Source: Jeotgalicoccus meleagridis (GTDB lineage: Bacteria > Bacillota > Bacilli > Staphylococcales > Salinicoccaceae). From it: a stretch of DNA of 64,000 nucleotides. The notes under the pieces are model-generated. The model was not told where the DNA came from and did not search any database. It saw only the letters and a program-made list of their open reading frames with translations. The first letter of the stretch is position 1; every line of letters starts with the position of its first letter. The stretch covers positions 698,532 to 762,531 of the forward strand of contig NZ_CAJEWD010000008.1 in assembly GCF_903994045.1 (NCBI RefSeq), read 5' to 3'. This document shows, piece by piece, positions 18,081-26,410 of this stretch. The translations under genes were made by a program, and so were the position numbers.

Positions 18081-18188
18081 TTTATTATTTTCCTTCCTGC
18101 TATTGAAATTATTATCGGTTCTCTATTTATAATATACCAAGTATAATATTAGCACTACGGCGCAATATTTCAAGCGTTTTAATGAATT

Positions 18189-18548
18189 TTAGCAGTCTCC
18201 AGGCGCCCCTGCATTTGCTTTCGTTCTAAATGAAGATCCACAACCACAAGACAAGCTCGCATTTGGATTTTCTATAGTAAAGCCACCACCTACTAGTGAT
18301 TGCTTAAAGTCAATGACTGTCCCATCTACAACAGGTAAATCAAATTTGTCTACGAGCATTTTAACTCCGTAGTATTCGAACACCTGGTCTTTCTCACCAA
18401 CTTCAGTTTCTGCTGCCATGCCGTACGTCAAACCTGTGCAGCCACCACCTTGTACTTTAAAGCGGAGATAACCATCGGCCATGTCATTTGCCTCTAACAT
18501 ATCTTTTACTTCATAAGCTGCACTTTCTGTCAGTGTAACTAATGACAT
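18189..18548 (-). CDS. HesB/IscA-type iron-sulfur protein
   Basis: An A-type protein of 119 residues that may carry or hand over Fe-S clusters. The three conserved cysteines are in GGGCTGLTYG and the C-terminal SCGCGSSF. A further cysteine ends the chain (PGDC). ATG 18548 has GGAG seven bases upstream, while the reading frame continues 10 codons upstream without a site. It clusters with DUF1450 and Nfu-type genes, which suggests a shared Fe-S or thiol task. Confidence 0.9.
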   Translation of the reverse strand: MSLVTLTESAAYEVKDMLEANDMADGYLRFKVQGGGCTGLTYGMAAETEVGEKDQVFEYYGVKMLVDKFDLPVVDGTVIDFKQSLVGGGFTIENPNASLSCGCGSSFRTKANAGAPGDC

Positions 18549-18634
18549 ATTATCACTCCATTCCCTATTTTTGTTCACTATTTAACATATTAACTTAATT
18601 ATACTACAGTGGATTTTCGAGTCCAATTATGTGA

Positions 18635-18880
18635 TTAAAAATCCATCTCTTGTTTGTTTTTCTCTATTCTTTTATAGGCTTTTTTCAACAGATCTTCTTT
18701 GGTTTTTGCCGCAACAATTTCTCCATCGATCAAAACAAAGAATGTCTTCGAACATAAACCACAATTATTTGTACACTCATAGTCTACAGCATCTATTTCA
18801 GGTTCAGCATCTAAAGCACGATATACTTCTTCTGTCCCTTTTAGCATATTAGCACTACAAAATTCAGCTATTGTAAACAT
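18635..18880 (-). CDS. DUF1450 protein (YuzB family)
   Basis: This small protein of 81 residues has an N-terminal FCSAN and a thioredoxin/ferredoxin-like pattern CTNNCGLCSKTFFVLIDG. DUF1450 proteins (YuzB, UPF0349) have no proven function. The cysteine pattern suggests metal or cluster binding. ATG 18880 follows GGAG; a GTG sits one codon earlier. It lies between the IscA-like and Nfu-like genes. Confidence 0.85.
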   Translation of the reverse strand: MFTIAEFCSANMLKGTEEVYRALDAEPEIDAVDYECTNNCGLCSKTFFVLIDGEIVAAKTKEDLLKKAYKRIEKNKQEMDF

Positions 18881-18902
18881 CACAATCTCCTAACTTAGTC
18901 AA

Positions 18903-18933
18903 AAAAAGCTAGAGACACATGCGTCTCTAGCTG
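18903..18933 (-). terminator. Terminator of the NifU-like gene
   Basis: AGCTAGAGAC, a short loop, GTCTCTAGCT and seven T's on the minus strand form a strong terminator five bases after the stop. Confidence 0.9.
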
Positions 18934-18937
18934 CAAC

Positions 18938-19180
18938 TTAAAATACTTGTTCAATCTCTACAAAGCCTGGTACTTCTTCTAAAAGCGCGCGTTCAATACC
19001 AGCTTTAAGAGTTATCGTTGAGCTTGGGCAAGTACCACATGCTCCTAATAATCTTAGTTTAACGATTCCATCTTCAACATCGACTAACTCGACGTCTCCC
19101 CCGTCTCTAAGTAGAAAAGGTCTCAACTTGTTAAGTACCTCTTCAACTCGTTCATACATTGTGTCTTGTGTGACTGCCAT
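18938..19180 (-). CDS. nfu: NifU-like Fe-S cluster carrier
   Basis: The 80-residue protein is a single NifU C-terminal domain with the cluster-binding CxxC in GACGTCPSS and the N-terminal [15 protein letters not shown]. Such Nfu proteins take clusters from the Suf machinery (encoded at 30194-35399) and deliver them to apo-enzymes. It has its own terminator. Confidence 0.92.
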   Translation of the reverse strand: MAVTQDTMYERVEEVLNKLRPFLLRDGGDVELVDVEDGIVKLRLLGACGTCPSSTITLKAGIERALLEEVPGFVEIEQVF

Positions 19181-19273
19181 ATAAATTCACTCCAATCAAT
19201 TTATGACCCACTCTTATATGACCTATTATAATAGATATTCGTATAAAAATCTATCGATTGAAAGTCTAAGTTT

Positions 19274-19810
19274 TTAAGAATCTACTAGAATTAAACCCCT
19301 TTGATTTAAAGTTTTAACAAATAGGACCGTTAAGACTGCTAAAATAATATCTTTTAAGAGAAATGGAATGACTGCTGCCATTAAAACTTCATTTATTGAC
19401 ATTGGCGACTTAACGACTATTTCCATGATGAAATAAAAATAAATCGTGCCACATATAAATACGACACTCATGCCAAACAGAGTCCACATGACCATCTTAG
19501 CAATACTTTTATTTTTACCTAAACCTATAATTAATGCAGCGGGTATGTATCCAACAATAAAGCCAAAAGTCGGTGAAACAAAGGCTCCCAATCCGCTAGC
19601 ACCTGCAAAAATTGGTATTCCTAATAGACCTAGTAAAGTATAAGTAATCAAGCTGATAAAAGCTAACTTTGGTCCGAGTAAAAGACCTGTGAGTATAACC
19701 ATAGGTAACTGTAAGGTAAATGGTACAGGTCCGAGTGGAATTTTAACTAAAGCACCTATAGCAATTAAAGCTACAAATAAAGCTGCGAGTACAAGTTGTT
19801 TTGTTTTCAT
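19274..19810 (-). CDS. bioY: Biotin transporter BioY
   Basis: BioY is the substrate-binding membrane component of a biotin ECF transporter. It has 178 residues and six predicted helices, with GLLGIPIFAG and FGFIVGYIPAALIIG as BioY signatures. ATG 19810 has GGAG six bases upstream; the preceding TTG extension is not supported. A BirA-type operator lies 39-83 bases upstream, so biotin repression is likely. Confidence 0.94.
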   Translation of the reverse strand: MKTKQLVLAALFVALIAIGALVKIPLGPVPFTLQLPMVILTGLLLGPKLAFISLITYTLLGLLGIPIFAGASGLGAFVSPTFGFIVGYIPAALIIGLGKNKSIAKMVMWTLFGMSVVFICGTIYFYFIMEIVVKSPMSINEVLMAAVIPFLLKDIILAVLTVLFVKTLNQRGLILVDS

Positions 19811-19848
19811 GAGCGTCTCCAATCTTTTTTCTTAGAATAACAAAAAAG

Positions 19849-19893
19849 AACGCTAATGTTAACCCCAAATTTTTAAAGGTTAACATTAGCGTT
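19849..19893. promoter_or_regulatory. BirA-type operator upstream of bioY, also a terminator hairpin
   Basis: Perfect 16-bp arms (AACGCTAATGTTAACC and GGTTAACATTAGCGTT) are separated by 13 bases. The core TGTTAACC-N13-GGTTAACA fits the Firmicutes BirA box pattern (GTTAAC half-sites with a 14-16 base gap). On the minus strand the same hairpin is followed by CTTTTTTG and directly follows the HAD phosphatase stop, so it can also end that transcript. Confidence 0.85.
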
Positions 19894-20648
19894 TATATTT
19901 TCCACTCAGATAAATTTTCAACTAGATGATCCGGCTTTTTTGTTTGTAGTGAGACATATTCAGTAGAATGGACACCTGTGTTGACATGAATCGTCTTTAC
20001 CTCACCGTTAATTCCAGTCAATATATCAGTATCGTAATTATCTCCGACCAAAACAACCTCATCCTTGTTTAAACCAAGACGCTCTAAGGCACCTTCTAAG
20101 ATGTACTTCTCAGGCTTGCCAACAAATGTTGGCTTCACACCTGTCACTTGACTGACTAAGTTAACAAAGGCACCATTTCCGGGAATAAAGCCCTCAGACG
20201 ATTTAATTTTTATATCTGGATTCGTTGCTAGAAATTCTGCCCCATTTTGTATGAAGTGACCTGCTTCTCTAAGTTTTTGATATGAAATCTCTGGGTCTAG
20301 CCCCATCACAACGATATCAACGTCCTTATCTGCAAGATTAGCAACAGTTGAAATCGTTTGTTTAAAACTCGGTGTACCTACTACATAAACATTCGCCTTT
20401 TTATGTCGTTTATCAATGTAATCAGCCATAGTCATGGCAGCAGTATAGATGTGTCCTTCAGTCGTGTTAAATCCTAAACGATGAAATTTCTCTAAGAGTT
20501 GGTCTCGATTTCTTGTCGCGTTGTTGGTTAAAAACAAGTAGGGTATATTCGCAGCATTTAATCGATTTATAAAATCAACTGCTCCCTCAATTACTTCATC
20601 ACCGTTGAACATCGTCCCGTCTAGGTCGATTAAATAACCCTTATACAT
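19893..20648 (-). CDS. HAD-family phosphatase (NagD/p-nitrophenylphosphatase type IIA)
   Basis: The 251-residue protein is a cytoplasmic HAD-IIA hydrolase. The catalytic DLDGTMF (motif I) is near residue 8, FLTNNATRN is motif II, and VGDNYDTDI is motif IV. A C2-type cap lies between motifs II and III. The true substrate is unknown; sugar or nucleotide phosphates are usual. ATG 20648 matches family length. Its start overlaps the stop of the DUF86 gene by eight bases. The reading frame continues upstream, but only inside that other gene. Confidence 0.9.
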   Translation of the reverse strand: MYKGYLIDLDGTMFNGDEVIEGAVDFINRLNAANIPYLFLTNNATRNRDQLLEKFHRLGFNTTEGHIYTAAMTMADYIDKRHKKANVYVVGTPSFKQTISTVANLADKDVDIVVMGLDPEISYQKLREAGHFIQNGAEFLATNPDIKIKSSEGFIPGNGAFVNLVSQVTGVKPTFVGKPEKYILEGALERLGLNKDEVVLVGDNYDTDILTGINGEVKTIHVNTGVHSTEYVSLQTKKPDHLVENLSEWKI

Positions 20649-21066
20649 CGTCGGACATAAAGGCATTGACTGCCTGTGGATCATTTTTTTTGAAGTGTTC
20701 GAAACTTGCCTTAAAGTTTTCATAGGCATCTAAATTGTCTAGAAAATCTTTTTTCATCTGAGCGTGATCAATATCTGTATAATTTCTCGTTAATTCGAGT
20801 CGCCATTTCAGAGTGTTTTTAAACTTTTCGGCATCCTCATCATTAATTACTTTTTCTTGAGCCATTATGTCAATGACATCTTGATAGCTACCTGGATCTC
20901 TTAAAATGAAGGCATCAATAATCATGTTTCCAACATCAACTGTTGCCTCAATTAGCATTAAACATGCTCTTTCTAAAGCGAGTGGATTATCAGTATCCAC
21001 TTCTTTAGTCATGCTTTCAATGTAATTTAATCTCTTGTTTAGTAAAGTTTTATCAACGAAATACAT
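20641..21066 (-). CDS. DUF86/HepT-like HEPN protein (YutE family)
   Basis: A helical 141-residue protein of the DUF86 (HEPN) family. The putative RNase motif R-N-x5-H is visible as TRNYTDIDH near residue 92-101, and ATVDVGNMIID is a family helix. In toxin systems HepT is paired with the nucleotidyltransferase MntA, but no such partner is present here. The gene is coupled to a HAD phosphatase instead. YutE-like solo proteins are common in Firmicutes and have no known role. Confidence 0.82.
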   Translation of the reverse strand: MYFVDKTLLNKRLNYIESMTKEVDTDNPLALERACLMLIEATVDVGNMIIDAFILRDPGSYQDVIDIMAQEKVINDEDAEKFKNTLKWRLELTRNYTDIDHAQMKKDFLDNLDAYENFKASFEHFKKNDPQAVNAFMSDDV

Positions 21067-21124
21067 TGTTACACCTCATCTATTATAGTCACTATTATCA
21101 TATCATAAATAAAGAAGAAGACGC

Positions 21125-21442
21125 CTAAGCATCTTCTTCAATCACTTCTGTATTCTCTTTTAACTCAGCTTTAGTCATCTTTCTTAAAATGAAATATGCA
21201 CAGCCAAAGTTACAATATTCGTTTAGGTACTCTTCAATAGCATCCACTCTTTTATCAGGTTCAATCTTCTTCTTACCTAGACGATAAAAGCCTGCAAGTC
21301 TGAGTTTCCCATAGCCGATATCTCCAACAATATAATCATATTTATTTAGTAGTTCGCTATATTTTTCAGTAAATTCTTCTTCATTAAAAGCTTCACGATA
21401 GTCTTCTACTAATTCAAAATTCATATGTCCAATCGTAATCAT
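21125..21442 (-). CDS. YutD-like DUF1027 protein
   Basis: The 105-residue protein matches the YutD family: FELVEDYREAFNEEEF at the N-terminus, DYIVGDIGYGKLRLAGFY in the middle and CNFGCAYFILRK near the end. Its role is unknown. It lies beside the YutE and NagD-type genes, as in B. subtilis, which supports the call. Confidence 0.88.
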   Translation of the reverse strand: MITIGHMNFELVEDYREAFNEEEFTEKYSELLNKYDYIVGDIGYGKLRLAGFYRLGKKKIEPDKRVDAIEEYLNEYCNFGCAYFILRKMTKAELKENTEVIEEDA

Positions 21443-21493
21443 GACGCCACTTCCTTTATGCTACTTATCATCATTTTAGCATAAAGCGCTTAT

Positions 21494-23074
21494 CTATGCG
21501 GACTTATTCGGCACAGGACGATAGATGAATTTAACAATTAAGTAAACGATGAGTATACAAACAAGTAAGCTAAGTAAAGCAATTACAACACTTTCTGTAT
21601 AACCTAAAACGACGAAACCAACTAAGGCAATCAATGCTGAGACAATCGCATATGGTAACTGAGTAACAACATGAACGATATAATCTGAACCAGAGCCAGT
21701 CGCTGACAAGATAGTCGTATCAGAAATTGGTGAACAATGGTCACCAAACACAGCACCTGCTAAGATAGCAGCAATTGCTGGCAATAGAAGTTCTGTTGCA
21801 CCAAGTGAAATAATAATTTCTCCTGCTATTGGAATTAATATTCCAAATGAACCCCAGCTTGTTCCTGTAGCCATTGCCATAATACAAGCAACGACAAAAA
21901 TAACTGCTGGAATTAAGGCTACAGGTAGATTAGAACTTTCTACCATACCACCTAGAACTTCTCCGGTACCGAGTTCAGTAATTAAATCACCAATCATCCA
22001 TGCAAAAGTTAAAACTAACATGGCAGGGAACATTGCTAAGAAACCAGTTTTAATTCCAAGTAGAATGTGTCTACCTGAAAAATTATCATCAGATTTAGTG
22101 TGTTTAAAGTAATAGATCAAGGATAGGACGAAACCGACAATTCCACCAATGACAAGTGAATGTGTAATCATCATGTTTTCTAACATATCGATTAATGTCC
22201 ATGAGCCAGCAGCGATCCCACCAGAAATAAACATTGCAGCAATAACAGTGATCGCGAGTCCAAGAATTGGCACAATTAAGGCCTGTGCACTAGAACCTAC
22301 ATGAACTGGAAGGTTATCTTCTTCAGCCATGTCTGGTACTTGATCACGTAAAATACCTTGGTTGACTGCAAGATCTTCTTGCTTTCTCATTGGTCCAATA
22401 TCGAATTTAAAGATAATTACAAAGAACATAATAATAATTGACACAATAACATAAAAGTTCATTGGCACCATGTACATGAAACCTTGGAAAGGAGAGATAT
22501 GATCCAGTCCTGCACCGATCAATAATGGTGCCGTCATTCCCATAATTCCTGCACCCCAACTTGAAATTGGAACCATGACAGATACTGGAGATGCTGTTGT
22601 ATCAACAAAATATGCTAATTTCGCACGAGAGATTTTATATTTATCTGTAATTGGTTTAGCAACTTGCCCTACAATAAGAGCACTGAAGTAGTCATCAATA
22701 AATACTAGAATACCAAGAAAACCTGTAATTAAACCTGCACCTCTACGAGTTTTAACTTTAATCAATGCCCACTCAGTAAATGCCTTGGCACCACCTGACA
22801 TATTCATAAAGGCCGTCATCATACCTAATAGAGTTAAAAAGATTAAGATAAAGGCGTTCCAAGTATTTAATCCACCATCTTCAATAAATATTGCAAGAAA
22901 TGAGTCGATTAAGATTTGGAAAAACTCACCAAAGTGTCCACCTGCGATGACAAAGGCAGCTGTAATAATACCTGCCCCTAAACTGATACCAACTTTTCTA
23001 GTCACTATAACAAGCACTAAAGTTAAAAGTGGTGGAATCAGTGGCATATACTCCCAACTTAAAAAAGATTCCAT
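21494..23074 (-). CDS. lysW: NhaC-superfamily transporter, predicted lysine permease
   Basis: A 526-residue integral membrane protein of the NhaC/antiporter superfamily with about 12 helices. GILVFIDDYFSALIVG and TASPVSVMVPISSWGAG are typical, and GDHCSPISDTTILSATGSGSD (two segments) is the C-terminal signature. Family membership alone would suggest Na+/H+ exchange. The lysine riboswitch directly upstream instead points to lysine transport, as proposed for LysW proteins. It is monocistronic. The substrate is inferred from regulation, not from residues. Confidence 0.85.
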   Translation of the reverse strand: MESFLSWEYMPLIPPLLTLVLVIVTRKVGISLGAGIITAAFVIAGGHFGEFFQILIDSFLAIFIEDGGLNTWNAFILIFLTLLGMMTAFMNMSGGAKAFTEWALIKVKTRRGAGLITGFLGILVFIDDYFSALIVGQVAKPITDKYKISRAKLAYFVDTTASPVSVMVPISSWGAGIMGMTAPLLIGAGLDHISPFQGFMYMVPMNFYVIVSIIIMFFVIIFKFDIGPMRKQEDLAVNQGILRDQVPDMAEEDNLPVHVGSSAQALIVPILGLAITVIAAMFISGGIAAGSWTLIDMLENMMITHSLVIGGIVGFVLSLIYYFKHTKSDDNFSGRHILLGIKTGFLAMFPAMLVLTFAWMIGDLITELGTGEVLGGMVESSNLPVALIPAVIFVVACIMAMATGTSWGSFGILIPIAGEIIISLGATELLLPAIAAILAGAVFGDHCSPISDTTILSATGSGSDYIVHVVTQLPYAIVSALIALVGFVVLGYTESVVIALLSLLVCILIVYLIVKFIYRPVPNKSA

Positions 23075-23094
23075 ATGTATATCCTCCTAATATT

Positions 23095-23140
23095 TTTCAA
23101 AAAAAAATCATAAATACGCATATGTACGCATTTATGATTT
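23095..23140 (-). terminator. Terminator of the lysine riboswitch
   Basis: The minus strand carries AAATCATAAATGCGTA pairing with TGCGTATTTATGATTT and a run of nine T's, the expression platform for the aptamer at 23166-23303. Confidence 0.9.
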
Positions 23141-23159
23141 AAAATTACGTAGCGCATCA

Positions 23160-23303
23160 TATTACTGACAGTACTTAGCATCTTATACTAAGTCCCAAGA
23201 AACATTTCTACCGAGCCGTTTCCTTCGGCGTCTCACCCTTTCTTACTTCTTCTAACGCATGTCTGCTAAAAAGTAATACTGATTTAAGACGCAACCTCTA
23301 CTG
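23160..23303 (-). promoter_or_regulatory. Lysine riboswitch (L-box)
   Basis: On the minus strand the conserved aptamer elements occur in order: AGAGGTTGCG (P1 side, 23290-23299), AAGGGTGAGACGCCGAAGG, CTTGGGACT and CTGTCA (23166-23171). Lysine binding would let the downstream terminator form and reduce expression of the NhaC-type transporter. Its presence predicts that this transporter imports lysine. Confidence 0.93.
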
Positions 23304-23322
23304 ATTTATTCAATTGTTTTAT

Positions 23323-23328
23323 ATTATA
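23323..23328 (-). promoter_or_regulatory. Extended -10 promoter of the lysine-riboswitch transcript
   Basis: On the minus strand TGCTATAAT is an extended -10 (TG-n-TATAAT). The -35 region is poor (TAGCAC at a 17-base distance). It begins only about 20 bases after the stop codon of the upstream gene. Confidence 0.6.
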
Positions 23329-23348
23329 GCACAAAGAAATTGCTCGTG

Positions 23349-24668
23349 CTATAAATATTCTATGTAATTTTTGACAATGTCCCTGAGTAAGTCCGGCATA
23401 AGATACTCTTTTTTTGAGTAACGGAACTGAGGGAAGATACGGCCAAAAGTATACATATCTAAGGTGCCTAAAGTATAAATTTTTGCATCATCAATTAAAT
23501 CCTCACCGATGTAATACTCTCTTTCAGATTGAACATAGGAAATGTTGTCAATGACAAAGCAGCCAAAAATGTCCCCTCTGAAACCGAGTCCTCTGACAAT
23601 TTCATCTTTGTATTCATGCCGATTCGCTTGGGTAAATACTTCCTTTATTTCCCGTCCTGTCAATTCAATTTTCACAGCGTTAATGGCATGTGGCAGCACT
23701 TTATGTAAAGAAAAGTCCGTCAATTTTCCACCTTCAAATGGACTAGCAACGAGTCCTGTGTGAATCAAACCAACATCACTATTTGTAAAATCTCTAATCA
23801 TATAAGCTAATAGTGAAGTAAATCTAGAAGCGGAATATAAACGACGTTCTATAGGATAAGCTTGATCTTTTAAGATAGATTTATCGAGCATCTCTTTTCC
23901 TATATTGTAATAACCATTTTCTTTCGGTGCCAGGAAATCAGACTCAATGAGTTTAGCTCTTTTATCGATTAAAGTATTATTATGAAATTTAAGTGTAACT
24001 TCTCCGATATACTCACCATACCTGCCAGCAGCAGCAAGTAACACTCCGTTGATTTCTTCGCCATGGTCAAAATGATGGTGGGTATGTGAAGACAAAATCA
24101 AATCAATTTCAGGAAAGCGGTTCGCTAGGTTTTCATCATCATACATGCCTAAATGACTGAGCATAACAATCACATCTACTTGACCTTTAAGCTCATTTAA
24201 ATATCGCTCAATCCATAAAAAAGCATCTTGAACTTCCCAATCTAATGCGAGGTAAAATGGTGTAAATTCGACAGTTGCTGCTATAAAGCCAATTTTAACA
24301 CCCTTGATTTCTTTAATAATGTAAGGTTTGAAAAATGGCTCCGATGCTCCCACATCTCTTAAGTTTGCACAGATAACATCAAAATCAGCATCATCATATA
24401 AGTGTGCTAACTGTTCCTGAGTTAAAGTAATCCCTTCGTTGTTCCCAATCGTTGCAACATCACAGCCCGCTTCATTCAGCAAGTCGACATTGCCTTTCCC
24501 TAAAGTTGCTTCTGTATAAGGATGAGAACGGTCAACGTGATCACCGATATCTACATAAATCATGTTGTCTCGATATTGATGTCTTTTATCGTTTAGAAAA
24601 CCTTTGAATTTAACATAGTTGTTTAAAGCACTATGTATATCGTTTGTGTGAAAAATTTTGACTTCCAT
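23349..24668 (-). CDS. yunD: YunD-like metallophosphatase/5'-nucleotidase
   Basis: A 439-residue protein with an N-terminal calcineurin-like phosphoesterase domain (HTNDIHS at residues 8-14, GDHVDRS, GNNEGIT, LSSHTHHHFDHG) and a C-terminal 5'-nucleotidase domain. There is no signal peptide, so unlike most UshA-type enzymes it is cytoplasmic. B. subtilis YunD is the nearest named relative. Its downstream neighbours on the same strand are the TauE-like and DUF72 genes upstream in transcription, matching yunD-yunE-yunF. Confidence 0.88.
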   Translation of the reverse strand: MEVKIFHTNDIHSALNNYVKFKGFLNDKRHQYRDNMIYVDIGDHVDRSHPYTEATLGKGNVDLLNEAGCDVATIGNNEGITLTQEQLAHLYDDADFDVICANLRDVGASEPFFKPYIIKEIKGVKIGFIAATVEFTPFYLALDWEVQDAFLWIERYLNELKGQVDVIVMLSHLGMYDDENLANRFPEIDLILSSHTHHHFDHGEEINGVLLAAAGRYGEYIGEVTLKFHNNTLIDKRAKLIESDFLAPKENGYYNIGKEMLDKSILKDQAYPIERRLYSASRFTSLLAYMIRDFTNSDVGLIHTGLVASPFEGGKLTDFSLHKVLPHAINAVKIELTGREIKEVFTQANRHEYKDEIVRGLGFRGDIFGCFVIDNISYVQSEREYYIGEDLIDDAKIYTLGTLDMYTFGRIFPQFRYSKKEYLMPDLLRDIVKNYIEYL

Positions 24669-24679
24669 GGGAGCACTCC

Positions 24680-25501
24680 TTAAAAGATTGTTTGTGAAAT
24701 TAAATAGACACCAAGTAAGAAGAGGACTGTTCTTAAGAGAACTACAAGTCCATCAGAACTAAATCTTTGATTGATTTTCACCCCAATACTCGCACCAATA
24801 ATAGCGGATGGCACTAGTATTAAGATATAAAGGAAGATGACGTTTGATTGTAGTACGTGACCAAAGGCTGATGATAAGCCAGAGAAAAAGACCATCATCA
24901 TGCTCGTTCCAATCGCAATAGATGGTGGCATGCGGAAAACGAGTAACATCAATGGCGTCATAAGCACACCACCGCCTATACCAAATAGCCCGGTGATAAA
25001 TCCAACAATAAAAGTAATAATCATTGCGACGTAAGGGGGAAAGCCGTAATGGTAAATGTTCCCCATATTGTCTCTATGTGGTTTTAAGTATTTAGGGTTT
25101 TGGAACATCTTCATTGGTTTAATTTTATTTCTAATCGTTAGTAGTATCGCTATAAAAATTAGAAAGATACCGAAGTATAAATTAAAGCTATCTACAGTAA
25201 ATAGGCTACTTGCATAGGATCCAGCAAAGGCGCCTGGAATCAAGCCGATTAAAAATAGAATACCAGACTGGGTATCAACTTGCTTATTTCTAGCGTAGGA
25301 AATCATCGCGCTCATGCCTGTAAAGATGAGCAACATGCTTGAGGTACCTACAGCAGTTTGTGGCGTGATCTCTGGTAAAAAACCCAGGGTTAAACCGAAA
25401 AACATGAGCGCCGGGACTACAATCACCCCTCCCCCAATACCGACAAGTGAGCCGAGAATTGAGGACAACAAACCTATGAGAACAAGCACAATTATTTCCA
25501 T
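24680..25501 (-). CDS. yunE: TauE/SafE-family membrane transporter (YunE type)
   Basis: The 273-residue protein has eight predicted membrane spans in two repeats. Each begins with the family motif: GIGGGVIVVPAL near residue 22 and FGIGGGVLMTPLM near residue 172. TauE/SafE proteins move sulfonates, sulfite or other anions across the membrane. The substrate here is unknown. It lies between yunF-like and yunD-like genes, separated by about 12 bases each. Confidence 0.88.
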   Translation of the reverse strand: MEIIVLVLIGLLSSILGSLVGIGGGVIVVPALMFFGLTLGFLPEITPQTAVGTSSMLLIFTGMSAMISYARNKQVDTQSGILFLIGLIPGAFAGSYASSLFTVDSFNLYFGIFLIFIAILLTIRNKIKPMKMFQNPKYLKPHRDNMGNIYHYGFPPYVAMIITFIVGFITGLFGIGGGVLMTPLMLLVFRMPPSIAIGTSMMMVFFSGLSSAFGHVLQSNVIFLYILILVPSAIIGASIGVKINQRFSSDGLVVLLRTVLFLLGVYLISQTIF

Positions 25502-25514
25502 TATGTCCAGCCCC

Positions 25515-26363
25515 TTAGAATAGCTTTAGCTGTTTGGGATTAAGCCCTGTATATTCGATCCCCATCATATCGATAAAGGTCTTGGCATTCCCTGCAGCAT
25601 GACCACCCGAATTATTGTTAAACACAAGATAAATATCCTTTGTTTTATGTCTTAATATATCTACTTGTTTCTTCAACCATTCCAGTTCTTTTTTGTTATA
25701 ATCATATAAATATCTAACATCTCTCCACTCATCTGAAGTGCGGTCTCCTTGCGTCCAACCGTGAAAGTTTCTGCCGTGCAGTCTAATAAAGGCAGCATCA
25801 TCAGTCACTCGGTTTACAAATGGAATAGACCCTATACCGTTTTGTGGTTCATCACAGATGCTATGTATTAAGCCTTCATCATGTAAAAAAGACAAGGTTT
25901 CTTCCTTATAGGACTGTTGAAACCAAGTCTGATTGCGAAATTCCACAGCAATCTTTAAGGGTTTTAAAAGAGATGTAGCAAATTTTACATAAGTAATGTT
26001 TTTACTAGTACAATCAAACCAAGGTGGAAATTGCAGTAAAACAAAAGCTAATTTATTAGCTTCCACCATTGGAACGAGCATTTCTTTATATGCTTTAAAG
26101 ACGTCTTTTATAGAATCATAGTGTTCTCGATAATCACTATGACCTGTCATAAATTGATGCGCTTTAACGATAAACTTAAATTGTTCAGGTGTTTCTGTGC
26201 ACCATTTGTGTATTGTGGATTGTCTTTGGATTGCATAATAAGTTGCATCTAACTCTACTATAGGAAAATGTGCACTATATGTTGTTAATTTTTGAGTTTT
26301 ATTTGACAGGTCTTGATAAAGGGAATCATGATCTCCCCAGCCTGTCAGTCCGATATAAATCAT
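25515..26363 (-). CDS. yunF: DUF72 protein (YunF/YecE-like)
   Basis: The 282-residue protein is a TIM-barrel-like DUF72 member. The N-terminus IYIGLTGWGDHDSLY, the LLQFPPWF segment and VAVEFRN-like IAVEFRNQTWF are typical, and VFNNNSGGHAAGNA near the end is the family signature. No biochemical role is proven. It is first of the yunF-yunE-yunD-like group and is divergent from the DMT permease gene. Confidence 0.88.
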   Translation of the reverse strand: MIYIGLTGWGDHDSLYQDLSNKTQKLTTYSAHFPIVELDATYYAIQRQSTIHKWCTETPEQFKFIVKAHQFMTGHSDYREHYDSIKDVFKAYKEMLVPMVEANKLAFVLLQFPPWFDCTSKNITYVKFATSLLKPLKIAVEFRNQTWFQQSYKEETLSFLHDEGLIHSICDEPQNGIGSIPFVNRVTDDAAFIRLHGRNFHGWTQGDRTSDEWRDVRYLYDYNKKELEWLKKQVDILRHKTKDIYLVFNNNSGGHAAGNAKTFIDMMGIEYTGLNPKQLKLF

Positions 26364-26410
26364 ACGATCACCTATGTTTATTTTAGCACATATATCTTGG
26401 AGGTTTTAAA

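Noticed and set aside
20649-20729. Longer N-terminus of the HAD phosphatase
   Set aside because: It would read through the DUF86 coding region in another frame; family length and the DLDGT position support ATG 20648.
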